The notes beneath the pieces were generated by a model that was given only the letters and a program-made list of their open reading frames with translations, was not told the origin of the DNA and did no database searches. 64,000 bases of DNA from Prinia subflava (lineage: Eukaryota; Chordata; Aves; Passeriformes; Cisticolidae), in assembly GCF_021018805.1 (NCBI RefSeq), contig NC_086283.1:14025162-14089161 (forward strand), in the 5' to 3' direction. The number at the start of each line of letters is the position of its first letter. Position 1 is the first letter of the stretch. Positions 1-12,419 of the stretch are shown one piece after another. A program made the translations under genes and the position numbers.

Positions 1-2499
1 GCTCCCTCTAGGATCATCTGGAAAGGCTTCAGAAACATGAAGTGGCACGGTCAGCATGACTTGTAGCTCACTTTTCATATATCTTCTAAGAAAATAGGAC
101 TCTGTCTTAGCTTGCACAGAGTCCACAGAGGACTCAGAAATTGTCTGACTTTCCACACCTTTCCACATCAGCTAATGATCTCGATCTTCCCTCTCTCTAC
201 CCTTTTCTTGGCTCTTCTAATTCACCCTGACCTTCAGAACCGTAATAAGAAGGGACTTGAGGGTGGAGTATGTTCCCTTATCTTTTGGCTGCATCCCAAG
301 AGAGCAGAGCTGCCAGGGAACACAGGCTTTATGGCGTACCAGGGTGTTAAATATTTATTCTATAGTGTGCAACCTAAAGGCCTCCTTTCCTTCCTGCCTC
401 CCTTTCCACCTGTTTTTTTCACCCCTAATAAACTTACTTAGCTACAAACAGGAAAATCAGAACTTAAAGCAAGCTCTGCTGCTCTTACCATTATTGGCAG
501 GGAGCAAACTGTTGTCAATACAGCAGAAGGATATCATGGGGCCTTTTTTTCTCACACGCAGTGTACAGTGCCCTGGATTCTTTTCCTATGGATTCTGTAT
601 TGGTTTTTCCCCCTTACTGTTTGTAACTAAATGGGGAAATGAGATTAAAAATTCAATACTGAATGCAAACAGGCCATTTAGGTAATACTTTGTTCAGTAG
701 TGCTCTGTGTTTACTTTACCGATATAACCTTTCCAGGCATTAGCCCCTTCTGGTATGATAAATAAATATTATCTTTTAAATAGAAGCCTTACATCACTGC
801 ATACGTAATAGGCCTGAAAACATGGACACTTTCTAATCACCATAAATAACAAATGGCCATTTATAGGTATTGAGCTGCCTGTCAAGTCCTGAGCTTCCAT
901 ACACACAGGAAGACAAAGAGTGAGATGAAGAGTGAGAACAAGCTGACCCAAACCCGATCTGTAAAAACACCATCTCAATTGACTCTGACGAAATGGAAGT
1001 ACTCTAGAGGAACTGTCAGATGTGGAGTTTTATTTTTGCAGTTCAGATACTGCTTGATCTTCTCTCTGCAATATAAATAAATACATAAATAAACAAAATA
1101 AACAAATAAATCACTATCAGATTACAGAAAAAATACAGAAAACAAATGCACTATTCCTAGATATATTGATAGCTTTTGGAAAAAAAAAAAAAGTATGAGC
1201 TTGTCCAAACTGGACATGAATAAGGATTTCTAGGTCAGGGTCCAAGCTGCCACCATACTTGGAAATGGAAGCTGGGACAGAGACTCACTGGGGCAAATAA
1301 GTGGTCTCCTTTTACCACTTACCCTCCACACTAGGAGTTTTTATCCCAGCACTGTCAGTCAAGGGCTTCGTTTAAAGAAATAGAAAATATCAACAAATTA
1401 ATCCCTGTCCCTTCCAAAGTCAATAAAAATATATATTTAAATAATTTAGTGTAGCCAATCTCTCACAATGTAAAAATGAATTGACATGACTCTTTCACTT
1501 TCATCTCTGTAAATTATGCAGGATTTTTACAAGTTAATCTCCAGCCATGCAATTCTGCAAGATCTGAAGGTTTTTCTATACTCTTGGATGATTATTTAGT
1601 TCCTAATAATATGCAAATATTATGTTTCTTTCAGCATTAGAGGCACAATGCTAAAACAGTCACAACCCTCTGTGTTGTACTGCAAATATCTTCGGCTAAG
1701 CAGGTGGCTTCTGAAAGTGCTGAGTGTATAGCTGATTTTTCTCAATTTGCTGGGCAAACTTGCAACTGACTACTGAGATGGAAGGATATTAGCAAGAAAT
1801 GTAGCCTAATAAAAAAAGACTGAGCATAGTAACCCACAGATGAAACTGAGGGAGAAAAGTTTTCCTTTATTTATGTTTACCTGCTATGATAGGGTGGCTA
1901 CTTCCTATAAATTAACAGTATGAAGTAATGAAATTAATTTTCATGTCATGGAAAGGATATCTTCTTTTCTACTGAAATTACTCTCTCCCTACTCTTCTCC
2001 TATGTCATACTCCTTTGTGTTCTGTTTCAAGCCTAGCTCTAAGAAGCAGATGCTCCTTTGGAAGACAGGTTCTTTACTCTTCCAATTTAGAGTGTTCTGC
2101 AGAAAGAGATTTTGGATTTTTAGTGTGTAGCTTCTGGCTTATCTATTAATTCAGCACATCTGTGGTGGACATCTGGGCCAGAATCAGCTCTGCTGTGTAG
2201 ACCTGAATCTGTTTCGATATGAAGTTTGCACTTTGATTAATTCCACTCATGGTTTGGGATCCTCTGGCCTTAGACAGCAGGTACGAGTTTATGGTGGTAA
2301 AGGACAACATACTATTGTATCTGTTATTTTTATAGCAGCAGCTAAGTGATTACAACAGCAATGTGAAATTAGATGGAACAGAAGAAAAGCCAAAACACAT
2401 TTCTATCTATTGGCTCCCTTTCAAGATTTTCCAAGGATAACTTTAAATGCAACCTTTAGTTACTGCTTGTGTACAGGGGCCCATGTGGGTGCCTAGGGG
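1..2499. other. Intergenic, AT-rich, no gene recognised
   Basis: I see no ORF with a recognisable product, no splice-bounded exon and no RNA gene. Short ORFs are of the length expected by chance. The only distinct sequence is an imperfect A-rich tetranucleotide run (AAAT/AAAC type) at about 1072-1110 and a short poly-A near 1180-1192. If the reading of GPRIN3 is right, this is distal 5' intergenic DNA. Confidence 0.7.
1072..1110. repeat. Imperfect (AAAT/AAAC)n simple repeat
   Basis: About 39 bp of ATAAATA and AAACAAAT units with little else. This is a low-complexity A-rich microsatellite, visible directly. Confidence 0.75.
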
Positions 2500-3891
2500 A
2501 GTCCCATTAAGACAAAAACTTATTTGGTTAAACAGTTTTATATGATTATGTGACTGTTTTATTTTAAACAAGTTTGGCTGGAATGAATTAAGTCTAATTT
2601 TGAAGGAACTATCAAATGTAAATGAGATTTTTAAATGGCAGAACCACATGTAAACCCTTGATCCAGTTTAAGTTCATTTAGCTGGTTGCTATTTGAAGAG
2701 CTACAGAATAAATGATCATGCAACTATAGCCTAGGAGTCAGTTTGAGGAAATAATTTCCTACAGCAAGTAATAGAGGTAGTCAGAGAAGGCATATTATTT
2801 TCCTTTTTCTTTTCATGGTTTGAACATTGAAATACTACCAATCAGATAGATAATCAGGGAGCTAATTGAAGCAATTTTAACAAAAAAATTTGCAAAGGTT
2901 TCCTTCTCATCAAAATTCACGGTTTCATAATCAAATTTTTTAACATGTTATGTTTAAAATTTTAAATAATTTTAGCATCCAAAAATTCCCATTTACATGA
3001 ATGAAGATAACTGCTCAAACACACGGAAAATCTGCAGTTTTCCATTAAAAATTGTTAGGAAGATTTAAGAAGCAAGAAATCACATCAGAACAGGGAAAAG
3101 GGAAATTGCAGCCCATTCCATGCAGTTACAATTCTGAATGCCAAAACGCTTAGACTGGAAACTAAAAATATTCTCAGGTTAGAAACTCATTTCAATTTTC
3201 TCTCCTAATGCTCTTCCTGACAGTCTAAGTGCACAAAATCGTGACAGATTGGGCCCTTTAGCAGGCTTTTGAATTGTCTAGGAGATAGCTTTGCCTGGTT
3301 CCACCCACTTTAACAGCACTGGGAATCCCTGAGGCAGCTCTTACAGTTTGGCTTTAGGCTCTTCTCTGCCTCGCTGAACAAATGCAGTGGGGCTGCCATT
3401 GCTGGAGAAAATTAAATAAATGACAAGCACAGAATGCCAGTGTTGGTGAAAAGTTAGGGTGATCTTGAAGCCCTTGCATGCTTTGGCAGGAGTAACCAAG
3501 CAAAGGGCTGAAGGGGACACTTGATGGAGACAGCAAGGACTTGGAACAACTGCAGGTGTGCAGCACAGAGGGGAGGGGGTAAAACAGCTTGTGCAGGTAG
3601 GGACACCCTCAGATAATCAGCCTGGAAGGGATAGCAAAGGTCCCAGTGCTCTAGAGGAACACCATGGACAAGAGGGAGCTGGATCCCTCCTGGTGCCTGT
3701 GTATGTAAAGGTTAAAAATATTGCACTGTGTCTTCAAGCAGCAGCACCTCAAACCAGAGCTGCATTCCCTTAAGTGAGGATGGAAAAGAGGAGGTGAAAG
3801 AGTGAAGGTGTTGACATTGCTGTTGAACCAAGCAGACTGTCCAAATGTGCAGCTGTCCCTCTGCTGCCTGGTGTGACTCCTCCTCCACATC
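2500..3891. repeat. Dispersed direct duplication, copy 1 (diverged left part plus identical core)
   Basis: This segment recurs in the same orientation at 12420-14003. From about 2500 to 3024 the two copies are similar but clearly diverged, with many substitutions and small indels. Copy 1 also lacks a stretch of about 220 bp present in copy 2 near 12660-12878. From 3025 to 3891 the copies are identical base for base at a constant offset of 10112. Similarity stops at 3891, after a CTCCTCCACATC end. Neither copy encodes a recognisable protein; the small ORFs inside are the same in both. It could be an old local duplication later homogenised by gene conversion, or copies of an unrecognised repeat. 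The left boundary is uncertain by tens of bases. Confidence 0.85.
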
Positions 3892-6800
3892 TCCATGGGG
3901 TAGGACCATCCAGCAAAAACCTTTCTGCTCTGTTTGTGGCGTCATTATTGAGTGTATCTTACACTATGGCTTGCGATATGCTGAAATGCTTGCAGAACAT
4001 AAAAGTTCTTTGAAGTATTGTGTTGCTGGGCTGAGATGTTGCTAAATCAGAATAGAGAATGTTTTGGTTCCTGTGATTTTGCTTATCAGTAACCCTCAGT
4101 GCACAATAAAATTAATACCTTCTTGTTCTTCTGTGCGTGGTCCTGGTAGTTCTCCAGTTTGGGTGGATGACAACTCAGAGGTGAGGATCTACATGTTTTC
4201 ATTCTTTCTGCTTTGTGGGACAGGAAATGGAACAGAGAGGGAGCTGTGCAACTCAGCTAATTTGGGATGATGTGTACAGCTGGCTTGAAGCACAGCCATT
4301 GTTTTGAAGTTGCAAAGTTACTTCTTGGTGGTGAAGATAGAGGGAGAAACGTTTTCCAAGATGGTGCTGGCAGATGTGTGGGACCCTCAGTATTCTAACA
4401 GTAACAGACTGATTTCAGATACTCCAAGTCCTTTTGGCCTCGTGCCAAGAGAGCAGCAAACTCAAATTCTTTCCTCCCAATCCATGTTGTGATTTCCTTA
4501 CTTCCAGGCTGTACAAAGTGAACAACTGATTTTGTCAACCCTGTTGTTTCCATATCTTCTGCAGTCACTGTCTATCTGTCGTTCCTTGAGACTGCCAGCA
4601 TTTGTCCAACTTGCAGGATAGAACTCACTCACAAAGAATGTGATCCCATTTATAGATAGAATCACAGAATCACAGATGAGTACTTCTGTTTCTCAGCACA
4701 GACTCAGGTGGATTTTGGGGGTTGGGTAATAGAAAGACTTTTTCCTTCATGTATGCAGTTCTTGTTTTATATGGTTCCATTTTTCCTGAATTTAATTATA
4801 AATAAAGTACTAATTATTTAAATATATTCAAGTCTGTCTGCTCAGGTGTATTGGACAGACTTCTTTTAACAGATGAAAATGACAGTCTTGGCCTGATCAG
4901 TCAGAAGCATGTGTTTTTTTCATCCCACCGTAGTCATTGATTTGGTGGAAAGAATGCTAAAGGCATAATATTTGCCACTCTTGTGGCCATTGTGTGTTGT
5001 AGGCGGGAAAGGAAACAGGCCCTGCTTGGGGCACAAGGTCTTCTCTTTCTCTGCATCCATTTAGGTGAAAATGTCATGCTTTCGGTGCTCTGAAGATCGA
5101 AAGAGCAGCAGGCTGTGCATACATCCATTAAAATGTTTTCTTTGAGAATAACATATTGGTATCTAGACAGCTTGTTTATAGTCCAAGGTGCTCCTTGTTG
5201 TGTCCATGGTTATAACGGTTCTTTGATGACTGCCAGCTGATGACAGGAGCACTGACAGCTTCCCTGAAGCTCTTCCTCTTCTCCAAAGCCTGTAAGCTTA
5301 AGAGCAGTCTGAAGAACATGGCAGTGTAAACCACTGTTATCAGCATTTGGCTTGTAAAATGGAAGACACTCTAAGTAATGAGATAAAGACATTGAGTGAC
5401 ATCTGGGGAACACATCACTGCCATGGTCATCACCACCACTATTTCCCTTCCTCACTGCAGTGTACCTGTATCTTTAATGGGGCAGATGTTATCTGTTCCT
5501 TTTTCAGAAAGTGAATTCATGTTGAAGTTCATGCAATGTTGCCCTGAACAAGACCAAGGCAGTATGCTTGTTAAAGCCTCACCAAAACAGTATTCAAATT
5601 CATGGGCATCCTTTAGCTGAATTTCAGGGTACACTGTTGGGTGGTGCATGTACTGTGAGAAGCATCCTCAGTTATTATGACTTCAAATCAATGCAGGTAG
5701 ACAAAGTCAATTTGGCTGTGCCACCTTGTGCCAGTAAATTCTCATCTCTGTGTGGAGATACAAGACTAAAGTGCCTTGCACACAGAGGGAGCCAGTAAAG
5801 CCACACAGGAAAATAATTGGAACTGTGGGAAGACTGTAAATAATTTCAGCAGCTATTCACTGGGAAATAGAAAATAATACCTCCACCTCGTTATTTTTGA
5901 GCAGTTGCATGCTGGCCTGTGGAAAAATGGGATATTTTCCTTAGAAGTCCTGCACTAATACTGTTATAACCGCCATACACACTGTAAGTATTAGAGTACA
6001 TATTTGAAAGCGTTGTTTAAAACTGGAGAGAACTGGAGGTCTTTCTATATACTCTAAGATATTTGTCTTTTTATCTGGAGCTAACATATTTTCAAAATTC
6101 AGATACTGATAACTAATTAACTGTTTGACCATCCTTTCATGCTTACTGGGCAAAAGTCAAGTTATTTTTCATGGAAACTATCTGCTGTATAATAATGTTC
6201 AGAGGAAAATCCAGTCCATATTTCACTCAACGCAGTATCTATTTTGGGTATTCATGTTGGCTAAGGATAGCCTAACACACCCACTCCACCCAACTAGAGG
6301 CTACACCCTTGTGAAACTCTTGTTCAGATAAAACACTTTTTGAAGTTGTGGCACTTCTTTAATATCTAAAAATAGTTGTATGAATTTCTAGGAATCTTTA
6401 GAGCTTTCTAGGGACATGTGCACAGTGATGAATAAGCAGTTTGGGATCACAGAGCCTGATTTGGGACAGCTATGGGTGTCCCCTATCTGTCAGGGAAAGG
6501 GATGTTCTCTGTTTTTGCTAGCACTGTTAACAAGTGTATGGAAAGAGCTATCTCTATTAACATGGCCAAATTAATCATGCGTTTAGTGTGATAGGTTTCT
6601 GAATGCCAATGGAATGAAAAAAAGTGCATAAACAAAGGAATCCAACATCTGCATTATAGCTCTTTGCATTAGCAAACCTGAGTAACTTGGGGTCAGAGCA
6701 GATTCCAGCAGGAAGAGCCACAAGAGCAGCAATGACTTCTTCTCTTGTCCATGCTGACTATGCAGGCACAGATTGGTCCTGATCCCAGTTGCTAGCATGC

Positions 6801-9800
6801 TGGTCTAAATACACTTCGTAAGGATTTCTCTAGCTTCTTATTGTCACACATGAGTGGCATCCCACAGTGAGGAGCTGGCTGAGGAAACTGAGGCAGATGG
6901 CTTCTCAGACCCTTCCTCATCCAAAGGGCTTCAAGTCCTTGTGCTTCTCTGGACATCTGTCTGCATTTCCATTCCCCAGCAGAGAATATAGAGAAGCATG
7001 TTATACAATTTATTGCATATTATTATTGTAAATTATTGTATTAAAACTGTAAATTATTGTATATTATTATGCTATACAATTTATTATTATTATTTATAGA
7101 ATACAATTTATTCTCCCACGGCTGCTAAAATCTAAGGGCAAAGCTCTTTCTTTTATGCCCCATAAAAGGGAAATGTGTGCTGAGGCCTCCATCACCAGCG
7201 TGTCTTGTTTCCAGCTCACACCTTCCCACTCATTTTCCTCCAGCCTTTCCACTGCTTTTCTAGCTTTGTAGAAACACTTCAAAACCTGTCTCATCTCCAT
7301 ACAGCAAGTGCACAGCAATGCCAGGACTGGCCAGGGTTAGCAGCAGGAAATTTCAAATCCTGCACCAGATGGCTGAGAGAGTCTAGCAGCTCCTAACAGT
7401 GGGGGAGGCAGAGGAGTGACAGCCTGGCATGGCTTTAAGGAAACATTTCTCTGCTCCCCAGCACACTTGTCTCAGCATTTGCTGAGTTGCTAAGCCATAC
7501 GGTACACTGTAAGGAGAAACAAGCTGTGAGGAAGGAAGCTGGGAGCACCCCTTCACATGATAGGCTGGCTTCCTGTAGACAATTTTTACTTCTCTTCATC
7601 CCATTGCCTTCTTTGCCTTAATGGTGGCTGTTGCTGAAGCAAGGGCTTGATAAAGGAACCTTGCTGGTTATTGAAAATGGGGGTTTTTGGTCGCTCTTTT
7701 TATTTTATTGTGGGCTACTTTGAGGTTGGGGGACGTTTCTGAGTGCTAGGGAAGGGGCTTGCCAAGGACAATAATTTTTAACCTTCTATTAGAACAGCTG
7801 CCAAAAAGGAGTAACTGATTCTACACTCTTTTTGTTCAGCCTTCAAAGCCTTTAAACTGCTCCATCTCCTGTCTGTATTGATGAGACAAGCTGTAGCTTG
7901 TCACATTGCTTGAAAGTGACCTCAATTACATTAAAGCAGACCACAGTATCCCGGCGGAGCTTGGTCCCCACATCACAAAGCCACTGTAAAACATCAACCC
8001 TTTTTGTCACTGGGTGGCAGAAATGTAGGAAAGGTGGATGCACACTGCAGCATGTAGAGATAACTGAACTAGATGAGATTTTTCTGGCAATATCTGAGCG
8101 GTAGAAACTCTGTGTTTCTGGCCAAAGGATGCTAGGCAGGATGTGGGACTTGGCACTGACTGGGCTGAGCTGCTTAGTGCTGTTTTTTCAAGGCAACCTG
8201 GATATCTCCCTTCCCTCTCCACTGCAAAGGTGCAGCAGGATTGTACCTTTGGAGGCTGCTCCTAAATCCAAGTGTTTAAAGTCACATCAGACTAAGAGAA
8301 GGAGAAAGTAGGTAGAATTTATTCACTTCTCTAGCTGATCTGGCTGCAGTTGGGTGAGGCTGTGCCTCTGTAGCTTGTGCAGAGCTAGAAACAGAAAGTC
8401 ACACTCCCAAGTCCTGGCTGGTCACCGTGCTTGACCAGAAAGATGAAGGACATTGGGAACGCCAAAGTTTAACAAGGCTGCTGGCAAAGACTGTGCAACA
8501 CAGAAATCGTCTTGCAGTAGATTCATAAGCAATACTGCCATAAAATGAAAGTTATTTTTTCCTGCAGCAGAGCCTATCAATCTGACAATGCATGTAACAA
8601 GATTTCATTTATGCTTCCAAACTGGCGCTTAGAGCAATTTGCATGTCTTTTTTTTTTATGGGTTACACAACCCTAGTGTGGACTGAGCACAGATGCAGCA
8701 GCATTTCAAATAAACAGGTTCTCTGCCCCAAGACAAATTCAGCACGGTGACCGAGACCTACATAATTCAGCTTATATGCATGAGGAACTGGAGGTGTGTT
8801 CAGCTCAACATGTGCAGTGCTGTGGCAACAACATTAGCAGCTCCAAGGCCAAAAGGTAAACAAAATGATGAAACCCTTTGGGATGAGCACTAGCCAAAAC
8901 CTCAGGCAGCCTGGGGCAGGTTCAGCAGAGGATCTGTGCTCTGTATGTTAGACCCTTCTGCCAGCCTTGGCGCTGCTCCCACATGGCCATATTGTGGCAT
9001 TACAGACCATCTGACAAGCAGTGGATGTCATACAGGCACAGCCAGGAAGAACACTGCTCCCTCCCCAAAAGATCATGCAATTCATGATTTTCCTTTAAAG
9101 CTTGCTGCTACATTCCTGTCTCCAGCATCTAAGTGCCTTTTACATTGAGCCTCACCAGCCCAGGACCGATTTTTCACTGTTCTGGCCCACTGTGCTAGCA
9201 GGATTTCCTGGCCTGCAAAATGTAAGTGTGCTGAGATACCTATTCCCATGGGGAATGGCTTCAGTCCCTGACTGTGTACAGCAAGCAGCATGAGAGCTCA
9301 GCCTCCTGGCTGAGCAAGCACACTCCTGGCATGAAAATAAAATGTACATCTTCCTGGCAGAGTGGCCAGGAAAAACCAGAGGCCTGTAGCTCCACAGAAG
9401 TTGCAGAAGCAGGCCCCCAAACCTCCCCTTGTCCACTCTCCCACAGGTGACAGGAGTCTCACTGGGATTAAAATTTCTGTTTTATTTTCCTTCTGTTCTC
9501 TAAATGGGGTGCTCAGAAACCATATGAAATTTTTGGACAGGTAGTGGTTTCCCTACATATCTAACCAGAAGATTAGTAGTTGTCTGTCTTGAAATCACTT
9601 TCTTCACCTTTCAGTGTTTTTTTCCAAACAATCAGAGAACTTTAAGTGTCATTTGATAGAGGGGATTGAATCAGACCACCTTGTAAATACAGAACAGCTG
9701 GAGCAAATAGCACACACATTCAAACTGTAAACTGGGTTAAGTTTACATCTGCATTTATAGCTGAAAACTCAACTGTTGTCCCTAAGCCATTCACGCACAG

Positions 9801-12419
9801 AAGAAAAGAAATGCTGTCAAACACATTATTTTCTAGGGAACACTTACTGACATTTATTTTAAAAGCAGTCTTTAAAAATGGAAACACCATAAAATTGTGA
9901 AGCACAGGATAAGGGTAGGTAAAACTTATTTGACATTGAAAGTGTAATTATTGTTATTTTTCTCTAGGTATTTATTACATGTTTAAAATAATTTGTTTGC
10001 TTCCCCTTGAGTCATTGCGAAAACAAACCACCAAAATTGGTGCTACTATTGCAGTAACAAATACAAATAAAAAGAACTTCTCTCATTTTAGTTAACTATA
10101 TGTAGTTTGTGGTTAATTGCTTTTTTAACAAATTTGGACCTTCGAATGATAGTGTTGGTAGAAGGAAGGAAATCATTTAGTAGATGACAGCTGATTAAAT
10201 TATTATAATGTTTATGGCAGCAAAAGGAGCTTATGCTGTAATAAGTATACCCAAAACATGCTGAGAAGAAAAAACATGGCCCTGAATGAGATTGTTCCTG
10301 CTTGCATTAGAGGCTGTGGTTGTGGCACACCAAGGTGAACTCAGGCCTTCTGTAAATGATCCAGCTCTGTCCTGTTTTGAAAACACAGGCTGAGACATAG
10401 GGCCCTCCAAACCTGCCTGGGCATTGTGGTGGGCTGATCTGTGAGCAAAGACATCTCCAGCATGAGCAGGGCAATGACAGGGCACCTTCTTGTTCCATCA
10501 AGGCCCTGAGAGCAATCACAACAGACTCTGGGATTCTCAGGTCAGTTCTGGGGAAAAGGAACACAGCCATTTTATTTCACTGATAATTTTTATTCTCATC
10601 TCCAGCCTGCTACCCTCATAGTCCTTCGCTATCTTGTCTCAGGATTCCTCTCTCTAACTGTGATCACATCAAGTTATGAACTTAAGCCCAGCTCCTGAAG
10701 TGTGAAAAACTGATTATTTGGGATACTTAGTTTGTATTGTATCATTGCTGGAAACCAAATCTCTTTTGCTCTGAGTGCTAACCAAATGAAAATGTGCTTC
10801 CTTTCCCTGCATGTTCTTTAAAATTATTTGCTCTCTATTTGAGTAGAGTGATTATATGTGCTGGAACATGCAAAGGGTAAGAACAAACATTTTCAGATTA
10901 AGAGAAGAAGTTTATCAAGTCTTCAGTGCCATTTCTTAATGAGACTGAGGTCAGTGCATCTTAAGAGCTAAGGGGAAGACAGCAGAAGAGCTGTGAGGTT
11001 GTACTGCAGTATCTACAAACTGCTGTGTTTGTGTAGATGACCTCAAGCTCTGCAGGCACCTACACTCTTATTTCTTTCTGCACTTTGAGATGCACAGGGT
11101 TATTCTGTAACACATCCAAGATGGTAATAGAAGGACTGAGCCAGAGTCGGGGATTTTCAGTGCCAGAAACACTAAGAACAAAATGGCCTTAAATTCTGCT
11201 GCTTGGCCCTAGTCATCCTCATGGTGGAAGCTGTTATTTTGCTTTTTGGCCCTCTGCCTACAAAAACTAAATGTGCAATTAATGTTAAAAGGAAAATGAG
11301 ATCAAACTAAGATCTTTTTCCCTGTGGACCTTTAGGATTGAAAGGTTTTTCTTCTTCTGTTTTAATAGACTCTGGTGCAAAACCAAAAAAATAACAGGCC
11401 ACTGAAGTGGAGCAGAAGTTAAAGCCTTATACTTGACAAAGTAAAAAAAGTTGAAAACAAAACAATACCTCCTTTTTTGTATCCCTTATTATGCCTAGAG
11501 ATGGGAGGCTGGCAACAAGGTGTTCATTCATAAAGACTGGAGCCCCTTCTGCAGACTGCATCTGTGATTATTTAGCATCCATTGACTTATTTTCATCTTC
11601 AGCATCATGCTTTAATGAATTGCTTGTCAGTGTCAGGGTTATGGACTTCCTGCAGTGAATGTTAGCTAGTGTTATGTATTTCAGCAGTGACTTCTTTTCA
11701 CTTTAAAGTATGAAAAAGAAGCATTGACTGCTAGCTTATGGGGGAAAAAAAGAAAAAGGGTAGATTAAATTAAAACTAATATGACTGGAAACATTCCACA
11801 GTTTCCTTTAGAACTCACAGTCAGACACATCCTTGTTGTTTCTATTTCATTTGCACTCAGTGATGTAGGATATCACAAAATATTTTCACATTCTTTGGGC
11901 TAAAGAAATTGAAATACAATAGAGACAACACACAAAATCACTAATTTCATTCCTTTCCTCAGTGCCTCTGGACCCACCAGTTACAATTTCATCTGGTCAA
12001 AATGTGGATGTCTGGCTCTGCCCTAGCTTCACCAAAGGAGGGCAAATGGCCAGACAGGGCTGCAAGCATCCTGTGCAAGGGTGCAGAGGGGTTGGCGTCT
12101 AAACCCCCCACCAAGTTGGTCACAAAGGCTCTGGTGGCTGCAGAAGGTGTGCTCTGGCTGTGATTGAACCTGCCTCTGCTTCATCTGCTGTGCAGTGAAG
12201 CTGGCCTAAAGAGTGTCTGTGGCCTGGAGCTGTCCTACAGCTCAGTGTCACTGGCACAGGGTTAGCTAAGAGAGGGCAGTGGTGTGGCTATGCTAAGACC
12301 ATAAAGGGTCAGAACAACCATCCAGGTACCTCATGATTTGCGTAATGAACTTTTCTGAGATTCTCTTTACCGTGTTCAGTATCTGGAAAAACCTATCATG
12401 GACCAACAGCCTGGTTAAG
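3892..12419. other. Intergenic spacer between the duplicated segments, no gene recognised
   Basis: The 8.5 kb between the two duplicate copies has only short ORFs with no family resemblance. There is no gag, pol or env-like ORF, so the duplicates are not the two LTRs of a provirus. An AT-rich low-complexity patch lies at about 7001-7112. A short ATCACAGAAT repeat near 4661-4676 resembles a CR1 tail but is too short to call. A homeodomain/TALE motif-dense stretch lies at about 10181-10220 (see findings). Confidence 0.65.
7001..7112. repeat. AT-rich low-complexity tract
   Basis: About 110 bp made almost wholly of TTATTATTG, TAAATTATTGTA and TATACAATTTA words, with the phrase TATACAATTTATT occurring twice. 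Self-complementary short words are frequent, so hairpins are possible. There is no coding potential. Confidence 0.7.

Noticed and set aside
4655..4685. Possible CR1 tail (ATCACAGAATCACAGA)
   Set aside because: Only about 20 bp resemble the CR1 terminal repeat and no CR1 body adjoins it; chance or a microsatellite is as likely.
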